A DNA stretch of 64,000 bases, from positions 3,084,175 through 3,148,174 of the forward strand of contig NZ_CP036425.1 in NCBI RefSeq assembly GCF_007747445.1. The letters run 5' to 3'. The notes under the pieces were generated by a model. That model did not search any database and had not been told where the DNA came from. It saw nothing but the letters and a program-made list of their open reading frames with translations. Both the position numbers and the translations under genes were made by a program. Shown here in pieces: positions 54,724 to 64,000 of this stretch. Within the stretch, counting starts at the first letter, position 1, and every line of letters starts with the position of its first letter. This DNA is from Poriferisphaera corsica. Its GTDB lineage: Bacteria; Planctomycetota; Phycisphaerae; Phycisphaerales; Phycisphaeraceae.

Positions 54724-55863
54724 ATGCCATCGACTGAGTTAAGACAGAGTGTTTTGAGTGGCGCGAAGCGTGTGGTCGTGAAGATCGGTACGCAGTTACT
54801 GACGTTGCCTAAAGCGGAAGGAGGTGGGATTAACAAAGCGTTTATTAATGGGTTGGCCAAGCAGATCGCGGGCCTGAGGGAGAAGGGTGTGGAGGTAACG
54901 CTGGTCTCAAGTGGTGCGGTGGGTGCTGGGTGTGTGGAATTGGAAATGACGGAGCGGCCAAGTGATGTAGCGGGGCTTCAGGCAGCGGCAGCGATCGGAC
55001 AAAGACGGCTAATGGATCTGATGCATAAAGCATTTGAGAAGCATGGCATTTCAGTGGCTCAGATCTTGTTAACGCGGACAGATTTTGATGACCGCACACG
55101 GTACCTGAATATTCGCAACTGCATTCGTAAACTGCATGAGTACGGGACGCTGCCGATCCTGAATGAGAATGATACGGTGTCGGTGGATGAATTGCGGTTT
55201 GGCGATAATGATATGTTGGCGGCGTTAACGTGTAATGCGCTACGGGCGCAGGCGGTGGTGCTGCTAACGTCGGTGGATGGGTTGCTTGACGAACAGATGC
55301 AGGTGATTGATTTGGTAGACGATGTGGACAAGTTCATGAATCTGACGAATGATGATGAAAAGACATCATGGGGCTCAGGCGGGATGGGTTCCAAGCTGGA
55401 AGCAGCGAGGCTGGTGACTGATGCGGGGGATGTGGCGGTAATTGCATCGGGGCGAGAGAAAAGTATTTTATTGCGGCTGATGGATGGTGAAAAATTGGGA
55501 ACGGTACTCTTGCCTGCTAAGCGCAAGTTAGCCTCAAAACAGCGATGGATCGCCTTGACCAAACGGCCTGCGGGGACGCTGGTGGTGGATGAGGGGGCAG
55601 CGAACGCACTGATCGTGCGTAAGAAATCATTGCTGGCATCAGGGATTGTCAAGGTGAGTGGCCGATTTGAGAAGGGTGATATACTTGCGATTAAAACAGA
55701 AGGCGGCGATGAAATCGCACGTGGTCTGACGAACTTTGACCATGAAGATTTGAAGCTCATCGCAGGTAAACGATCGGATCAGTTTGAGAAAATACTGGGT
55801 CGGGTGACATATGCGGAGGTGATCCACCGGGATTATCTGGTGATGCGCAATGGTGCGGGGTGA
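54724..55863 (+). CDS. proB: Glutamate 5-kinase
   Basis: Phosphorylates glutamate, the first step of proline synthesis. The 379-residue protein has the amino-acid kinase domain (VVVKIGTQLLT, LVSSGAVGAG, LLTRTDFDDRTRYLNIRNCI, ILNENDTVSVDELRFGDNDMLAA, GSGGMGSKLEAARL) and a C-terminal PUA domain (about residues 275-379, with GDILAIKTEGGDEIARGLTNFDHEDLKLIAGKRS). It starts 18 bases after waaA and is likely cotranscribed. proA is not next to it. A CTAA-N7-TTAG dyad (55517-55531) lies inside. Confidence 0.94.
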   Translation: MPSTELRQSVLSGAKRVVVKIGTQLLTLPKAEGGGINKAFINGLAKQIAGLREKGVEVTLVSSGAVGAGCVELEMTERPSDVAGLQAAAAIGQRRLMDLMHKAFEKHGISVAQILLTRTDFDDRTRYLNIRNCIRKLHEYGTLPILNENDTVSVDELRFGDNDMLAALTCNALRAQAVVLLTSVDGLLDEQMQVIDLVDDVDKFMNLTNDDEKTSWGSGGMGSKLEAARLVTDAGDVAVIASGREKSILLRLMDGEKLGTVLLPAKRKLASKQRWIALTKRPAGTLVVDEGAANALIVRKKSLLASGIVKVSGRFEKGDILAIKTEGGDEIARGLTNFDHEDLKLIAGKRSDQFEKILGRVTYAEVIHRDYLVMRNGAG

Positions 55864-55977
55864 TTTGATGTTTTTATCAAAAAGTCTGGGGTTTACCTAA
55901 ACCGAATAATCGATACAACCGATTCATTTGACGAGGACGTTCTATTTATTGGACGAGGTGAATGAGAGGTTGCGATT

Positions 55978-56919
55978 TTGAAGGTTCGCAAAAAAACACA
56001 TGAAGAGCGGCTGAGCCGCATTGGCGAGGATTGCCGAAGCGGTGGTGCTGCACGCGCGGAATTGGAGTTATTCAGTTGGCTGCGAGATGTGGATTGCCCG
56101 ATCGAGGCCAGAGTACTTTTGGGAGCGATGTGGGCAAAGCGAGGTGAAATTAAGGCGGCGAGAGGCTTATTCAGGCATGTACATGAGAAAGGTGCCGCCC
56201 AGTGTGATTCAACATCACTACAGTTATTGATTAGTTTGCTGATGTCATGTGATTTGATGGCGGCAGCGAGAAAATTGGGGCAAGCGATATATGACACATG
56301 GGGTGATCGTGCGGAGGTGCTTCAGTGGTTGAAGTTAATGGAAGTGCCGGGCGCTGAAACGTTGGGGATGGTGCATGAGCATGAAGCGGAACAGTTGGCC
56401 AATGAATTACGGGTTCAGTTTGCGAATGATGCGGGAATGGTGTGGAGTCTTGTATATGCGCTCAAGCATGAAATGAAAGTGAAGTCGGCGCTGCTGCTTC
56501 GTAAAGGGTTATTGCGCGTGGTGGATGGGATTGTGAATGATCAAGCGAAAGTAATTGCGTGCTGGTCGCTGGCTGAGCTCGCGATGCTGATGGGGGATCA
56601 TGAGGACGTCAGAAAGTGGGCGGAAGCCGGGCTGTCAATTGATCCGTATCATGCGGCGATGGCGATTCTACTATCGCAAACTGGGGAACCTATTGCGACT
56701 AATATCGCGCGAGAAAAATTGGAAGTGGTAGCCGAGGCGCATCCTGCGTACCCAGATGTACGGTCGGCTCTGATACGAAGGCAGTTTGCAGATGGGTATA
56801 TTCATGATGCTAATCGTGCAATAGATGAATGGCTCAAGAATGATCCGGGCAATCGATTGGCAGAGAAACTGCGTGACAATGCATCGGCGACAGAAACACA
56901 CGAAGGGGTAGCGGCATGA
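55978..56919 (+). CDS. Helical repeat (TPR-like) protein 1
   Basis: A 313-residue cytosolic protein, probably starting with TTG; GAGAGG lies eight bases upstream. It is almost entirely helical, with paired helices such as ARVLLGAMWAKRGEIKAARGLFRHV and VKSALLLRKGLLRVVDGI resembling tetratricopeptide-like repeats. No signal peptide or catalytic motif is seen. Its stop overlaps the start of the next gene (ATGA), which encodes a similar protein, so the two are made together and probably form one complex. The function is unknown. Confidence 0.62.
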   Translation: MKVRKKTHEERLSRIGEDCRSGGAARAELELFSWLRDVDCPIEARVLLGAMWAKRGEIKAARGLFRHVHEKGAAQCDSTSLQLLISLLMSCDLMAAARKLGQAIYDTWGDRAEVLQWLKLMEVPGAETLGMVHEHEAEQLANELRVQFANDAGMVWSLVYALKHEMKVKSALLLRKGLLRVVDGIVNDQAKVIACWSLAELAMLMGDHEDVRKWAEAGLSIDPYHAAMAILLSQTGEPIATNIAREKLEVVAEAHPAYPDVRSALIRRQFADGYIHDANRAIDEWLKNDPGNRLAEKLRDNASATETHEGVAA

Positions 56920-57668
56920 ATGTACATTGGATGAGTTTTGATGTGCGAAAAGAAGACGCAATTGAGGCGGCGAGACTACATGCGAAGCGTGGCGCCCATG
57001 CTGACGCTGAATATATCTATGGGGCGATGTTGCTCTCATGGCAGGATGATGGGGCGATTTGGCTGGAAGCGGGTGAGATTGCGGCAGCTGTGGGTGATTT
57101 GGAATTAGCTTGTGAGCGGTTTCGCCATGCTGTCAATTGCGGGGAAGCTGATATTGCGATGCGTGGATTGAATTTGCTGGGCAAGGCCTTGCTGGAGTCA
57201 GGGCAAATGAAAGAAGCGGCGCAAGCCTGGTTTGAGTTAACGCGATACAATCTCAAATCAAAAGAGGCATGGGCAGGATTGACTGTGTGCGGATTTGTCA
57301 CGGGGCGAAATAGGTTAGCGAAAAAGGCTCAAAAAAGACTCATGAAGTGTGCGAGCCAATCAACACGGCGTAAGCTGTTGGCGGAATTGTGGGCCTATGC
57401 GACGGCTCACCGAGCTAGTCAAATCGGTCAATCAATATCGCATTCAAAATCAATACTTGGCGACTTGGTGGCCGATGCATGTAATACACTTGGACGAGCT
57501 CGGTCAGAGTACCCAATGCGGGCGGATGTGCATTTTCATTACGCCTCAGCTAACCGTTGGTTAGGTGAAAAAGTGAAGGCAATGCGAGCAATTGAGGATG
57601 CAGTGGCAATCAATGAGCGATACAAAGCGTCGCTTGCGTTGAAGGAAGCGTTACAGCTCGCAGCTTAG
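56916..57668 (+). CDS. Helical repeat (TPR-like) protein 2
   Basis: A 250-residue helical protein coupled by an ATGA overlap to the preceding gene, with AAGGGG upstream of its ATG. TPR-like consensus features recur: ARLHAKRGAHADAEYIYGAML, AGEIAAAVGDLELACERFRHAV, LGKALLESGQMKEAAQAWFEL and a final ANRWLGEKVKAMRAIEDAVAIN. It probably binds another protein. A CTAA-N7-TTAG dyad is inside (57550-57564). Confidence 0.62.
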   Translation: MNVHWMSFDVRKEDAIEAARLHAKRGAHADAEYIYGAMLLSWQDDGAIWLEAGEIAAAVGDLELACERFRHAVNCGEADIAMRGLNLLGKALLESGQMKEAAQAWFELTRYNLKSKEAWAGLTVCGFVTGRNRLAKKAQKRLMKCASQSTRRKLLAELWAYATAHRASQIGQSISHSKSILGDLVADACNTLGRARSEYPMRADVHFHYASANRWLGEKVKAMRAIEDAVAINERYKASLALKEALQLAA

Positions 57669-57718
57669 TGCGTCTTCTATCCAGATCCTTTCGTTGCTAT
57701 GCGTAAAATCGAGCTGGT

Positions 57719-58078
57719 TTAGCTCTTTATGGGAGGATATTTGGCGGGGTCCCATTTAAAATCGATGTCTTTGTCTTTGTGGAATGCCTTGGCGGCCTGA
57801 CGAATATCATCCCAACAAATGTGAGCGTTTTCGTTGAGACCTTCTGAAGACGTGGGATTTGAATGTTGCCAATGCTTAGTGCCTACAGGCTTATTTTGCA
57901 AACACATAGCGCAGTCGAATTCTTCTTCGGCTGGTGCTGCGGCATCTAGTGCTGTTTGAAGACAGGACAGACAGATGATTGAGCCGTGGTGGCCTTCGAT
58001 CATGGGAATCACTTCGTCCCAATCCGTGCCGCAGAAATCACAAGAGATGACGATGTAGCCGTTTTCTTCGCGTTGCAT
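57719..58078 (-). CDS. Zinc-finger protein of unknown function
   Basis: A protein of about 119 residues. The start is uncertain, with no clear ribosome-binding site; the ATG at 58078 puts the conserved-looking part at the front. Three cysteine pairs are visible: CDFCGTDWDEVIPMIEGHHGSIICLSC, resembling the ClpX-type or other treble-clef zinc fingers, and a later CAMC near a TKHWQH stretch. The sequence ends with a Trp-containing, charged tail. It may be a regulator or an adaptor. It lies downstream of tonB on the same strand, 141 bases away. Confidence 0.58.
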   Translation of the reverse strand: MQREENGYIVISCDFCGTDWDEVIPMIEGHHGSIICLSCLQTALDAAAPAEEEFDCAMCLQNKPVGTKHWQHSNPTSSEGLNENAHICWDDIRQAAKAFHKDKDIDFKWDPAKYPPIKS

Positions 58079-58219
58079 GGAGGAAGGGTAACAGGGAGAT
58101 CGCTGGTTGTCCATGCGTTGATTAGGCGAGTTAAGAGTCTTTATATACACCGTGTTTATGGGTGAAATGCTGTGAGTTAGACAATGCGATTTAGGTGGGG
58201 AGAAAAGATGGGAAGGAAA

Positions 58220-59164
58220 CTAGCCGCGGAGAAGGATGGTCACTTCCATGACGACGGTGTTGTATTTTTTCAGGCCGGGGCCTGATGCTTTCCATGAGTA
58301 GAGGCTGGAGAGGACGGGGCCGTCAACATTGGCAAAACCAGCTTTGGAGGTGACTTTGACGCGAACGACTTCACCTTTGGGATTGAATTCGATGATTGCC
58401 ACGGGGTTACGTGCCGAGCGGAGTGTGGTGAGGATGGCTGCGACACTGAAACGAGGGAGTTTGGTTATCACCTTGACGTCGCCGTAAGCAAAGACGGCTC
58501 CGGGCTGAATTCTGAGATTTCGAGCGACAAGTGCGGTGGGAGGCGATTCCATCTCACCCTTTGGTGAGCTGGTAGGACGGGCTTTTGAGTTTGGCGCACC
58601 GACTTGCGTTTGGACAGCATTTGTGGTGTCGGGCGAATCTTTCTCGGCATCGCCTTCGGCGGCTTGATCGGATGGTGTGACCATAGCGATCTGCACTTCT
58701 GGTGTATCGCTGATGGGTATGTTGTAGGGCTGCTTGGCTGCGGTTGCCTCTTCCTGATCCTGCTGATCCTGCTCAACCATCTCGATCGGTTGGATCGTCT
58801 CAGATTGGCTATTTGGCGCGGGTTCGGTGGCGTCGATGATCATGGGGGCGCCGGGAACGGGTGTCACCTTGGTTTGGACAGCGGGTTGTTCGGTGATCGT
58901 TTTAGGAGCGATGAGTTCTTTAAAATCTTCGTAGGGGATCCAAGCGACGGAGGTAATGTCCAGACCTTCTTCGCCAACATACACTTCGTTGTCGGGCTTC
59001 TCTTTTTCCTGATCTTCAAGCGGTACGACTTCAGCGAGTTCATCAAGCGGTTTGAGAGATGCAGCACGTAGGCCTTGAATAATCACGGGCCAGAGCAGCG
59101 CATGAATAAGCAGCGCCCAGATGAGGCCTAAAGCGAGGGGAAAATTGGGATCGCGTTCCTGCAT
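58220..59164 (-). CDS. TonB-family energy-transducing protein
   Basis: A 314-residue protein with one N-terminal helix (about residues 9-32), a long Pro/Glu/Thr-rich periplasmic spacer and a C-terminal domain of TonB type (VAAILTTLRSARNPVAIIEFNPKGEVVRVKVTSKAGFANVDGPVLSSLYSWKA). It should carry proton-motive-force energy to outer-membrane receptors or other envelope machinery. exbD lies 18 bases upstream on the same strand. exbB is not in the visible neighbourhood. Confidence 0.8.
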   Translation of the reverse strand: MQERDPNFPLALGLIWALLIHALLWPVIIQGLRAASLKPLDELAEVVPLEDQEKEKPDNEVYVGEEGLDITSVAWIPYEDFKELIAPKTITEQPAVQTKVTPVPGAPMIIDATEPAPNSQSETIQPIEMVEQDQQDQEEATAAKQPYNIPISDTPEVQIAMVTPSDQAAEGDAEKDSPDTTNAVQTQVGAPNSKARPTSSPKGEMESPPTALVARNLRIQPGAVFAYGDVKVITKLPRFSVAAILTTLRSARNPVAIIEFNPKGEVVRVKVTSKAGFANVDGPVLSSLYSWKASGPGLKKYNTVVMEVTILLRG

Positions 59165-59182
59165 GGTGTGGTGATGGTCGGT

Positions 59183-59635
59183 TTATTCGGGCGGGCCAGC
59201 GAAGCGGAAATCTTTGACGCCTGCGTTTTGTAGTTTCTGAACAAGATTAAGAATGAGCGGGCCACGGTCGACTGCGGTGATATTGCTCGCGTCGATCTGA
59301 GTATCACCCTCGACTTCCATTGCGACAACGACAAGGGGTTGTTCCTCGAGTTGGCCGACTTCGCTGAGTTTTAATTTGAATAGCTCGTTGGTGATTGGTT
59401 GCTGGTTGATGTAGTACTGCCCTGCCCTGTCGATCGTAATGGCGACAACCTTTACATCGTTGAGTTTCTGTCCGGTATTGACGCCGGCCAGCTTAACAGG
59501 GAGGAACTCAACACGAACAACGAGTGTGTAGATGAAGAACGTAAGCAATAGAAAAATCACATCGATCATGGGGGTCATTTCGATGCGTGTCGAGAGGTCA
59601 GTTCTTCGAATTTGCCTGATTCGCATGTGACTCAT
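59183..59635 (-). CDS. Biopolymer transport protein ExbD/TolR family
   Basis: A 150-residue protein with a single N-terminal membrane helix (MTPMIDVIFLLLTFFIYTLVV; the Asp is the proton-relay residue at the start of the helix) and a periplasmic domain. It forms the ion-driven motor with ExbB and TonB. It is directly followed by the tonB-like gene. The missing exbB is discussed under findings. Confidence 0.9.
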   Translation of the reverse strand: MSHMRIRQIRRTDLSTRIEMTPMIDVIFLLLTFFIYTLVVRVEFLPVKLAGVNTGQKLNDVKVVAITIDRAGQYYINQQPITNELFKLKLSEVGQLEEQPLVVVAMEVEGDTQIDASNITAVDRGPLILNLVQKLQNAGVKDFRFAGPPE

Positions 59636-59897
59636 CGTAACGTATTATCCCTATAGTTGCATGGTTAAATTGGAGGCCAAATAACCAAACCAGCCATGCG
59701 GATTGCTGAACCGCCATCATCGGGTTTTAGACAGGCTGACAGTAGTATTGAACTCGACAGATCAGTAGACAGACATAAATAATTCACATTTTCAACACAC
59801 AGAGCTACAATCTGTGATGGGTGTATGCACGTTTATTTTAGACGTCGACCGAGTTGAAACGATATTTCAAACCGGGAGCACGAAGGGATACTTAAGA

Positions 59898-60299
59898 ATG
59901 ACTGAAGAAAATCAATCAAATGAGCCTCAAGAAGAAAACTCACCAGCAGGGTCTGAAGAGAACAAATCTGAGCTGACCGCTGATGAAAAAACCATGGGTA
60001 TGCTTTGCCACCTACTCGGTGTTTTTACGTGGTTCTTAGGGCCACTGATCATCTGGCTGATCAAGAAAGACGAATCGGCGTATATCAACGATCAAGGCAA
60101 AGAAGCTTTGAACTTTGGGATTACGATGATGATTGGGTGGGTCGTGAGCGTGATTGCCGCCATTGTTAGTTTTGGCATTCTCTTTTTCTTGCCGCCAATT
60201 GTGGCAATCGGAGGCTTGGTGTTCTTTATCATCGGCACCGTGAAAGCTAACGATGGGATCAAATACCGATACCCGATCTGCATTCGCCTGGTTCACTGA
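59898..60299 (+). CDS. DUF4870 membrane protein
   Basis: A protein of 133 residues, taking the ATG at 59898 (after an AGGG-type site); an in-frame ATG at 59814 is possible but poorer. A polar, acidic N-terminus (EENQSNEPQEENSP) is followed by the DUF4870 pattern: MGMLCHLLGVFTWFLGPLIIWLIKKDES and the GKEALNFGIT motif, then two more helices. DUF4870 proteins are small Tic20-like membrane proteins of unknown function. It ends convergent to a GNAT gene across a terminator. Confidence 0.82.
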   Translation: MTEENQSNEPQEENSPAGSEENKSELTADEKTMGMLCHLLGVFTWFLGPLIIWLIKKDESAYINDQGKEALNFGITMMIGWVVSVIAAIVSFGILFFLPPIVAIGGLVFFIIGTVKANDGIKYRYPICIRLVH

Positions 60300-60326
60300 T
60301 ATACATCAGAACTGAATAAAGAAAAA

Positions 60327-60353
60327 AGCGCACGTTAAACGTGTGTTTTTTTA
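60327..60353. terminator. Bidirectional intrinsic terminator
   Basis: Stem GCGCACGT / ACGTGTGT (with wobbles) around TAA, flanked by an A-run and a seven-T run, between convergent genes. Confidence 0.75.
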
Positions 60354-60372
60354 TATATTGCATCAAACTCAT

Positions 60373-60879
60373 TTACAGGTCATCGAATTCGGACACGTAG
60401 TGAACCGTACCGCCCAGATCGGGAAGTGTCGCGGGATCTAATGTCAGGATTTGAAAAGCATCACCGCCACCGAAGGTGTCGGACAAACGATACTTGGAAG
60501 CAGGCATGAAGCCGAACCGATTGTAGTAATTGGGATCACCGAGCACGACGATGAAGCCCGCTTTTTTTTCTGTACAAATACGAATGCCTTCATAGATCAG
60601 AGCGCTGCCAATACCTTGCTTTTGCAGATCAGGCAGGACAGCGACAGGTGCGAGACCGATGCCGTGTGCGAGTGTTTGCTTGCCGCGGATAATGGTGACG
60701 GGCGAGAAAGCGATGTGGCCAACAACACGTCCGCCAACTTCAACAACCAGTGAAATACTCAGCTTATGCTTCTGACGCAAGCGGTTGATCAACAGTGACT
60801 CGGAAGTACTACTAAAAGCAGCCTGATTGAGCATAAAGATTTCAGCTTCATCTTTGGTTGTCTCAAGCCGGATCTGCAT
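60373..60879 (-). CDS. GNAT-family N-acetyltransferase, YhbS-like
   Basis: A 168-residue acetyltransferase. Motif A is LAPVAVLPDLQKQGIGSALIYEGI (Q-x-x-G-I-G CoA loop), and the later GDPNYYNRFGFMPAS is the characteristic YhbS-like segment. The substrate is unknown. A GGAG site precedes the ATG. aroB lies 33 bases upstream on the same strand, and a CTAA-N7-TTAG dyad sits across the aroB stop, just upstream of this start. Confidence 0.86.
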   Translation of the reverse strand: MQIRLETTKDEAEIFMLNQAAFSSTSESLLINRLRQKHKLSISLVVEVGGRVVGHIAFSPVTIIRGKQTLAHGIGLAPVAVLPDLQKQGIGSALIYEGIRICTEKKAGFIVVLGDPNYYNRFGFMPASKYRLSDTFGGGDAFQILTLDPATLPDLGGTVHYVSEFDDL

Positions 60880-60901
60880 TTCTCACTCCGTATTCAGCAG
60901 G

Positions 60902-60916
60902 CTAATGATTGATTAG
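60902..60916. repeat. CTAA-N7-TTAG dyad
   Basis: CTAATGATTGATTAG at the aroB 3' end, 23-37 bases upstream of the GNAT start, where it could affect expression. Confidence 0.55.
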
Positions 60917-62010
60917 TCGTTCACAGTAATCGCGTTCCATGCAGCAACAATCGCTACGTCTGGCGTATCATCAACAATCGACACCGCCCCAATTCTGTCA
61001 GGCAAAACAAGCCGGATCTTGCCATCAGCCACTTTTTTGTCGTGCCGCATGACTTCGATCAGTTTTTCAGCATCAGGCAGCTTTGCTTCGCATGGCAAAC
61101 CAAGGGCCTTTTGCAATTCGATCAAGCGAGAAAGAACGTCTCCATCGCAACGCCCTGCATCCACCGCAAGCTGAGTCGCAGCAACCATACCAAGTGCGAC
61201 CGCTTCACCATGCTTGAAGGTGTTGTAGCCGGTTGACGCTTCAATCGCATGAGCAAAGGTGTGCCCAAAATTGAGGTGAGCACGCTCACCAGCTTCTTTT
61301 TCATCGTTCATCACAACAGTCGCTTTGATCTGCACATTCCATCGAACAAGTTCGACCATCGTGTTTTTATCTAGCGATTTAATTTTGTCTGCATTGTCGT
61401 GAAGCCATTGGAACAGTTCGGGATCACGAATCACCCCGTGCTTAACACACTCTGCCAGACCGCAAAGCAACTCACGCTCTGGAAGTGTGCTGAGCGTTTC
61501 AGTATCGATCAGAACAAGGTGCGGCTGATGGAAAGCGCCAACAAGATTTTTGCCCTGCGGCATGTTCACGCCTGTCTTACCGCCCACCGATGCATCAACC
61601 ATCGCAAGCAACGTCGTCGGACATTGCACGAATGGAACACCGCGCAGATACGAACTCGCCACAAATCCCGTCACATCACCGGTGATACCACCACCGACCG
61701 CGACAACCGGGCTTTTGCGTTCGAGCTTTGCATCAAGCAATGCCGAGTGCAGCTTGCTAAATGTTTCTAAATTCTTGTATTCCTCACCCACCAACATCAC
61801 TGGCGAGGTCATCTCATAGCCAGCCCCAGCCATGGACTCGACCGCCTTCTTGCCCCACGTCTCTTGAACATTTTCGTCAATGATGCAGGCCGCAAGATCG
61901 TGCTTGGCCAATTGCATCACGCGCTCCCCCAGCTCACTCAACAAGCCTGGCGCGATGACGATCTGATATCGGGTATGGGGAAGAACAAGGTCAACGATGG
62001 CAGGTTGCAT
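60913..62010 (-). CDS. aroB: 3-dehydroquinate synthase
   Basis: Second step of the shikimate pathway, converting DAHP to 3-dehydroquinate with NAD and a divalent metal. The 365-residue length is typical. The NAD-binding [14 protein letters not shown] motif, [23 protein letters not shown], the metal-binding HGEAVALGM and [13 protein letters not shown] motifs are all visible. AGGAAGG lies 9 bases before the ATG. It may be cotranscribed with the downstream GNAT gene. Confidence 0.95.
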   Translation of the reverse strand: MQPAIVDLVLPHTRYQIVIAPGLLSELGERVMQLAKHDLAACIIDENVQETWGKKAVESMAGAGYEMTSPVMLVGEEYKNLETFSKLHSALLDAKLERKSPVVAVGGGITGDVTGFVASSYLRGVPFVQCPTTLLAMVDASVGGKTGVNMPQGKNLVGAFHQPHLVLIDTETLSTLPERELLCGLAECVKHGVIRDPELFQWLHDNADKIKSLDKNTMVELVRWNVQIKATVVMNDEKEAGERAHLNFGHTFAHAIEASTGYNTFKHGEAVALGMVAATQLAVDAGRCDGDVLSRLIELQKALGLPCEAKLPDAEKLIEVMRHDKKVADGKIRLVLPDRIGAVSIVDDTPDVAIVAAWNAITVND

Positions 62011-62243
62011 GGGATGAGCCTTCCTGTGTCACATTACTGCCGTCAGGCAGGGATTCTCAGCGTTTGACACATGATAACGGGGGCAGATGGAAATGCCGAA
62101 TATCCTCCTGTGCGGCTATGAATCGAGTCTTTAAAGCCGCCAAGATGCCTGAGGCTGCTATTTCTGCTACAATTTTCCTTTTCCAATCCAGGCTACATGC
62201 CCAATGCCCTACCGGGCCTGTCATTGAAAAACGGGTTGTCAAA

Positions 62244-63842
<1,599 letters not shown>

Positions 63843-63871
63843 CACCCCTGCTTCACCATCCAGACAAACCC

Positions 63872-63902
63872 CAAAGCCCGAATCGACGTCGGGCTTTTTT
63901 TA
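63872..63902 (+). terminator. Intrinsic terminator after guaA
   Basis: Stem AAAGCCCGA / TCGGGCTTT with an ATCGACG loop, followed by seven T residues. Confidence 0.9.
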
Positions 63903-64000
63903 TTGCCTATTACGACACTATCACACAATATCCGTACACCAATTCATACCCGTTTCAGAACTAACCCAAATCAAACTAGCCCATCATTGCATCCCACGTT

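Overview
The window looks like a stretch of the main chromosome of a Gram-negative planctomycete, most likely of the class Phycisphaerae. This rests on protein style rather than on a marker gene. It carries a prepilin-like protein with the planctomycete H-X9-DG signature, a very large LptD, an oversized OstA/LptC-like protein, a 1220-residue AsmA-like protein, a GxGYxYP-family exported protein and a Lys-rich topoisomerase I tail. No rRNA, tRNA, CRISPR array, prophage or insertion sequence was recognised.

Layout. 0-5 kb: 3' part of thymidylate kinase, a YidK-like sodium:solute symporter, a methyltransferase, and thiS-thiG (thiazole synthesis). 5-13.6 kb: a thioredoxin lipoprotein, a PmtA-like methyltransferase, a GT39-like membrane glycosyltransferase, a DUF1223 protein, then an opposing operon (GxGYxYP exported protein, small DUF3311-like membrane protein, second symporter), and another methyltransferase. 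13.6-26 kb: an exported protein of unknown function, LptD, a PpiD/SurA-like anchored protein, a free-standing tRNA-binding domain, and the AsmA-like giant. 26-32.6 kb: bioD and a run of small genes (two divergently placed 81-residue paralogues, a stand-alone CheB methylesterase domain, a FlgM-like protein, a coiled-coil protein, a lipoprotein, a zinc-ribbon protein), plus a secreted esterase. 32.6-44 kb: acnA, miaA, topA, a GH16 glycoside hydrolase, glnA, phosphomannomutase. 44-50.8 kb: the OstA/LptC-like giant, a GNAT enzyme, an 805-base gene-free convergent region full of short repeats, metG. 50.9-60 kb: a PepSY protein, a prepilin-like protein, waaA, proB, two tetratricopeptide-like proteins, a zinc-finger protein, tonB-exbD, a DUF4870 protein. 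60-64 kb: a GNAT enzyme, aroB, guaA.

How they fit. waaA, lptD, the OstA/LptC-like protein and the AsmA-like protein together imply that the organism makes Kdo-containing lipopolysaccharide and exports it to an outer membrane; the genes are scattered instead of forming an operon. The GxGYxYP protein, GH16 enzyme, esterase and two sodium symporters suggest polysaccharide scavenging in a sodium-rich (probably marine) setting. MetG lacks its usual C-terminal tRNA-binding domain, and a gene for such a domain lies 27 kb away.

Most unusual signals. (1) A dyad CTAA-N7-TTAG occurs at least 14 times, about one being expected by chance. (2) A 29-base structured repeat is present in four copies with compensating stem changes. 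(3) The plus strand alternates between strongly C-rich and strongly G-rich domains regardless of gene direction, as if segments had been inverted; the repeat copies flip orientation together with the skew. (4) GlnA has Glu where the adenylylated Tyr would be.
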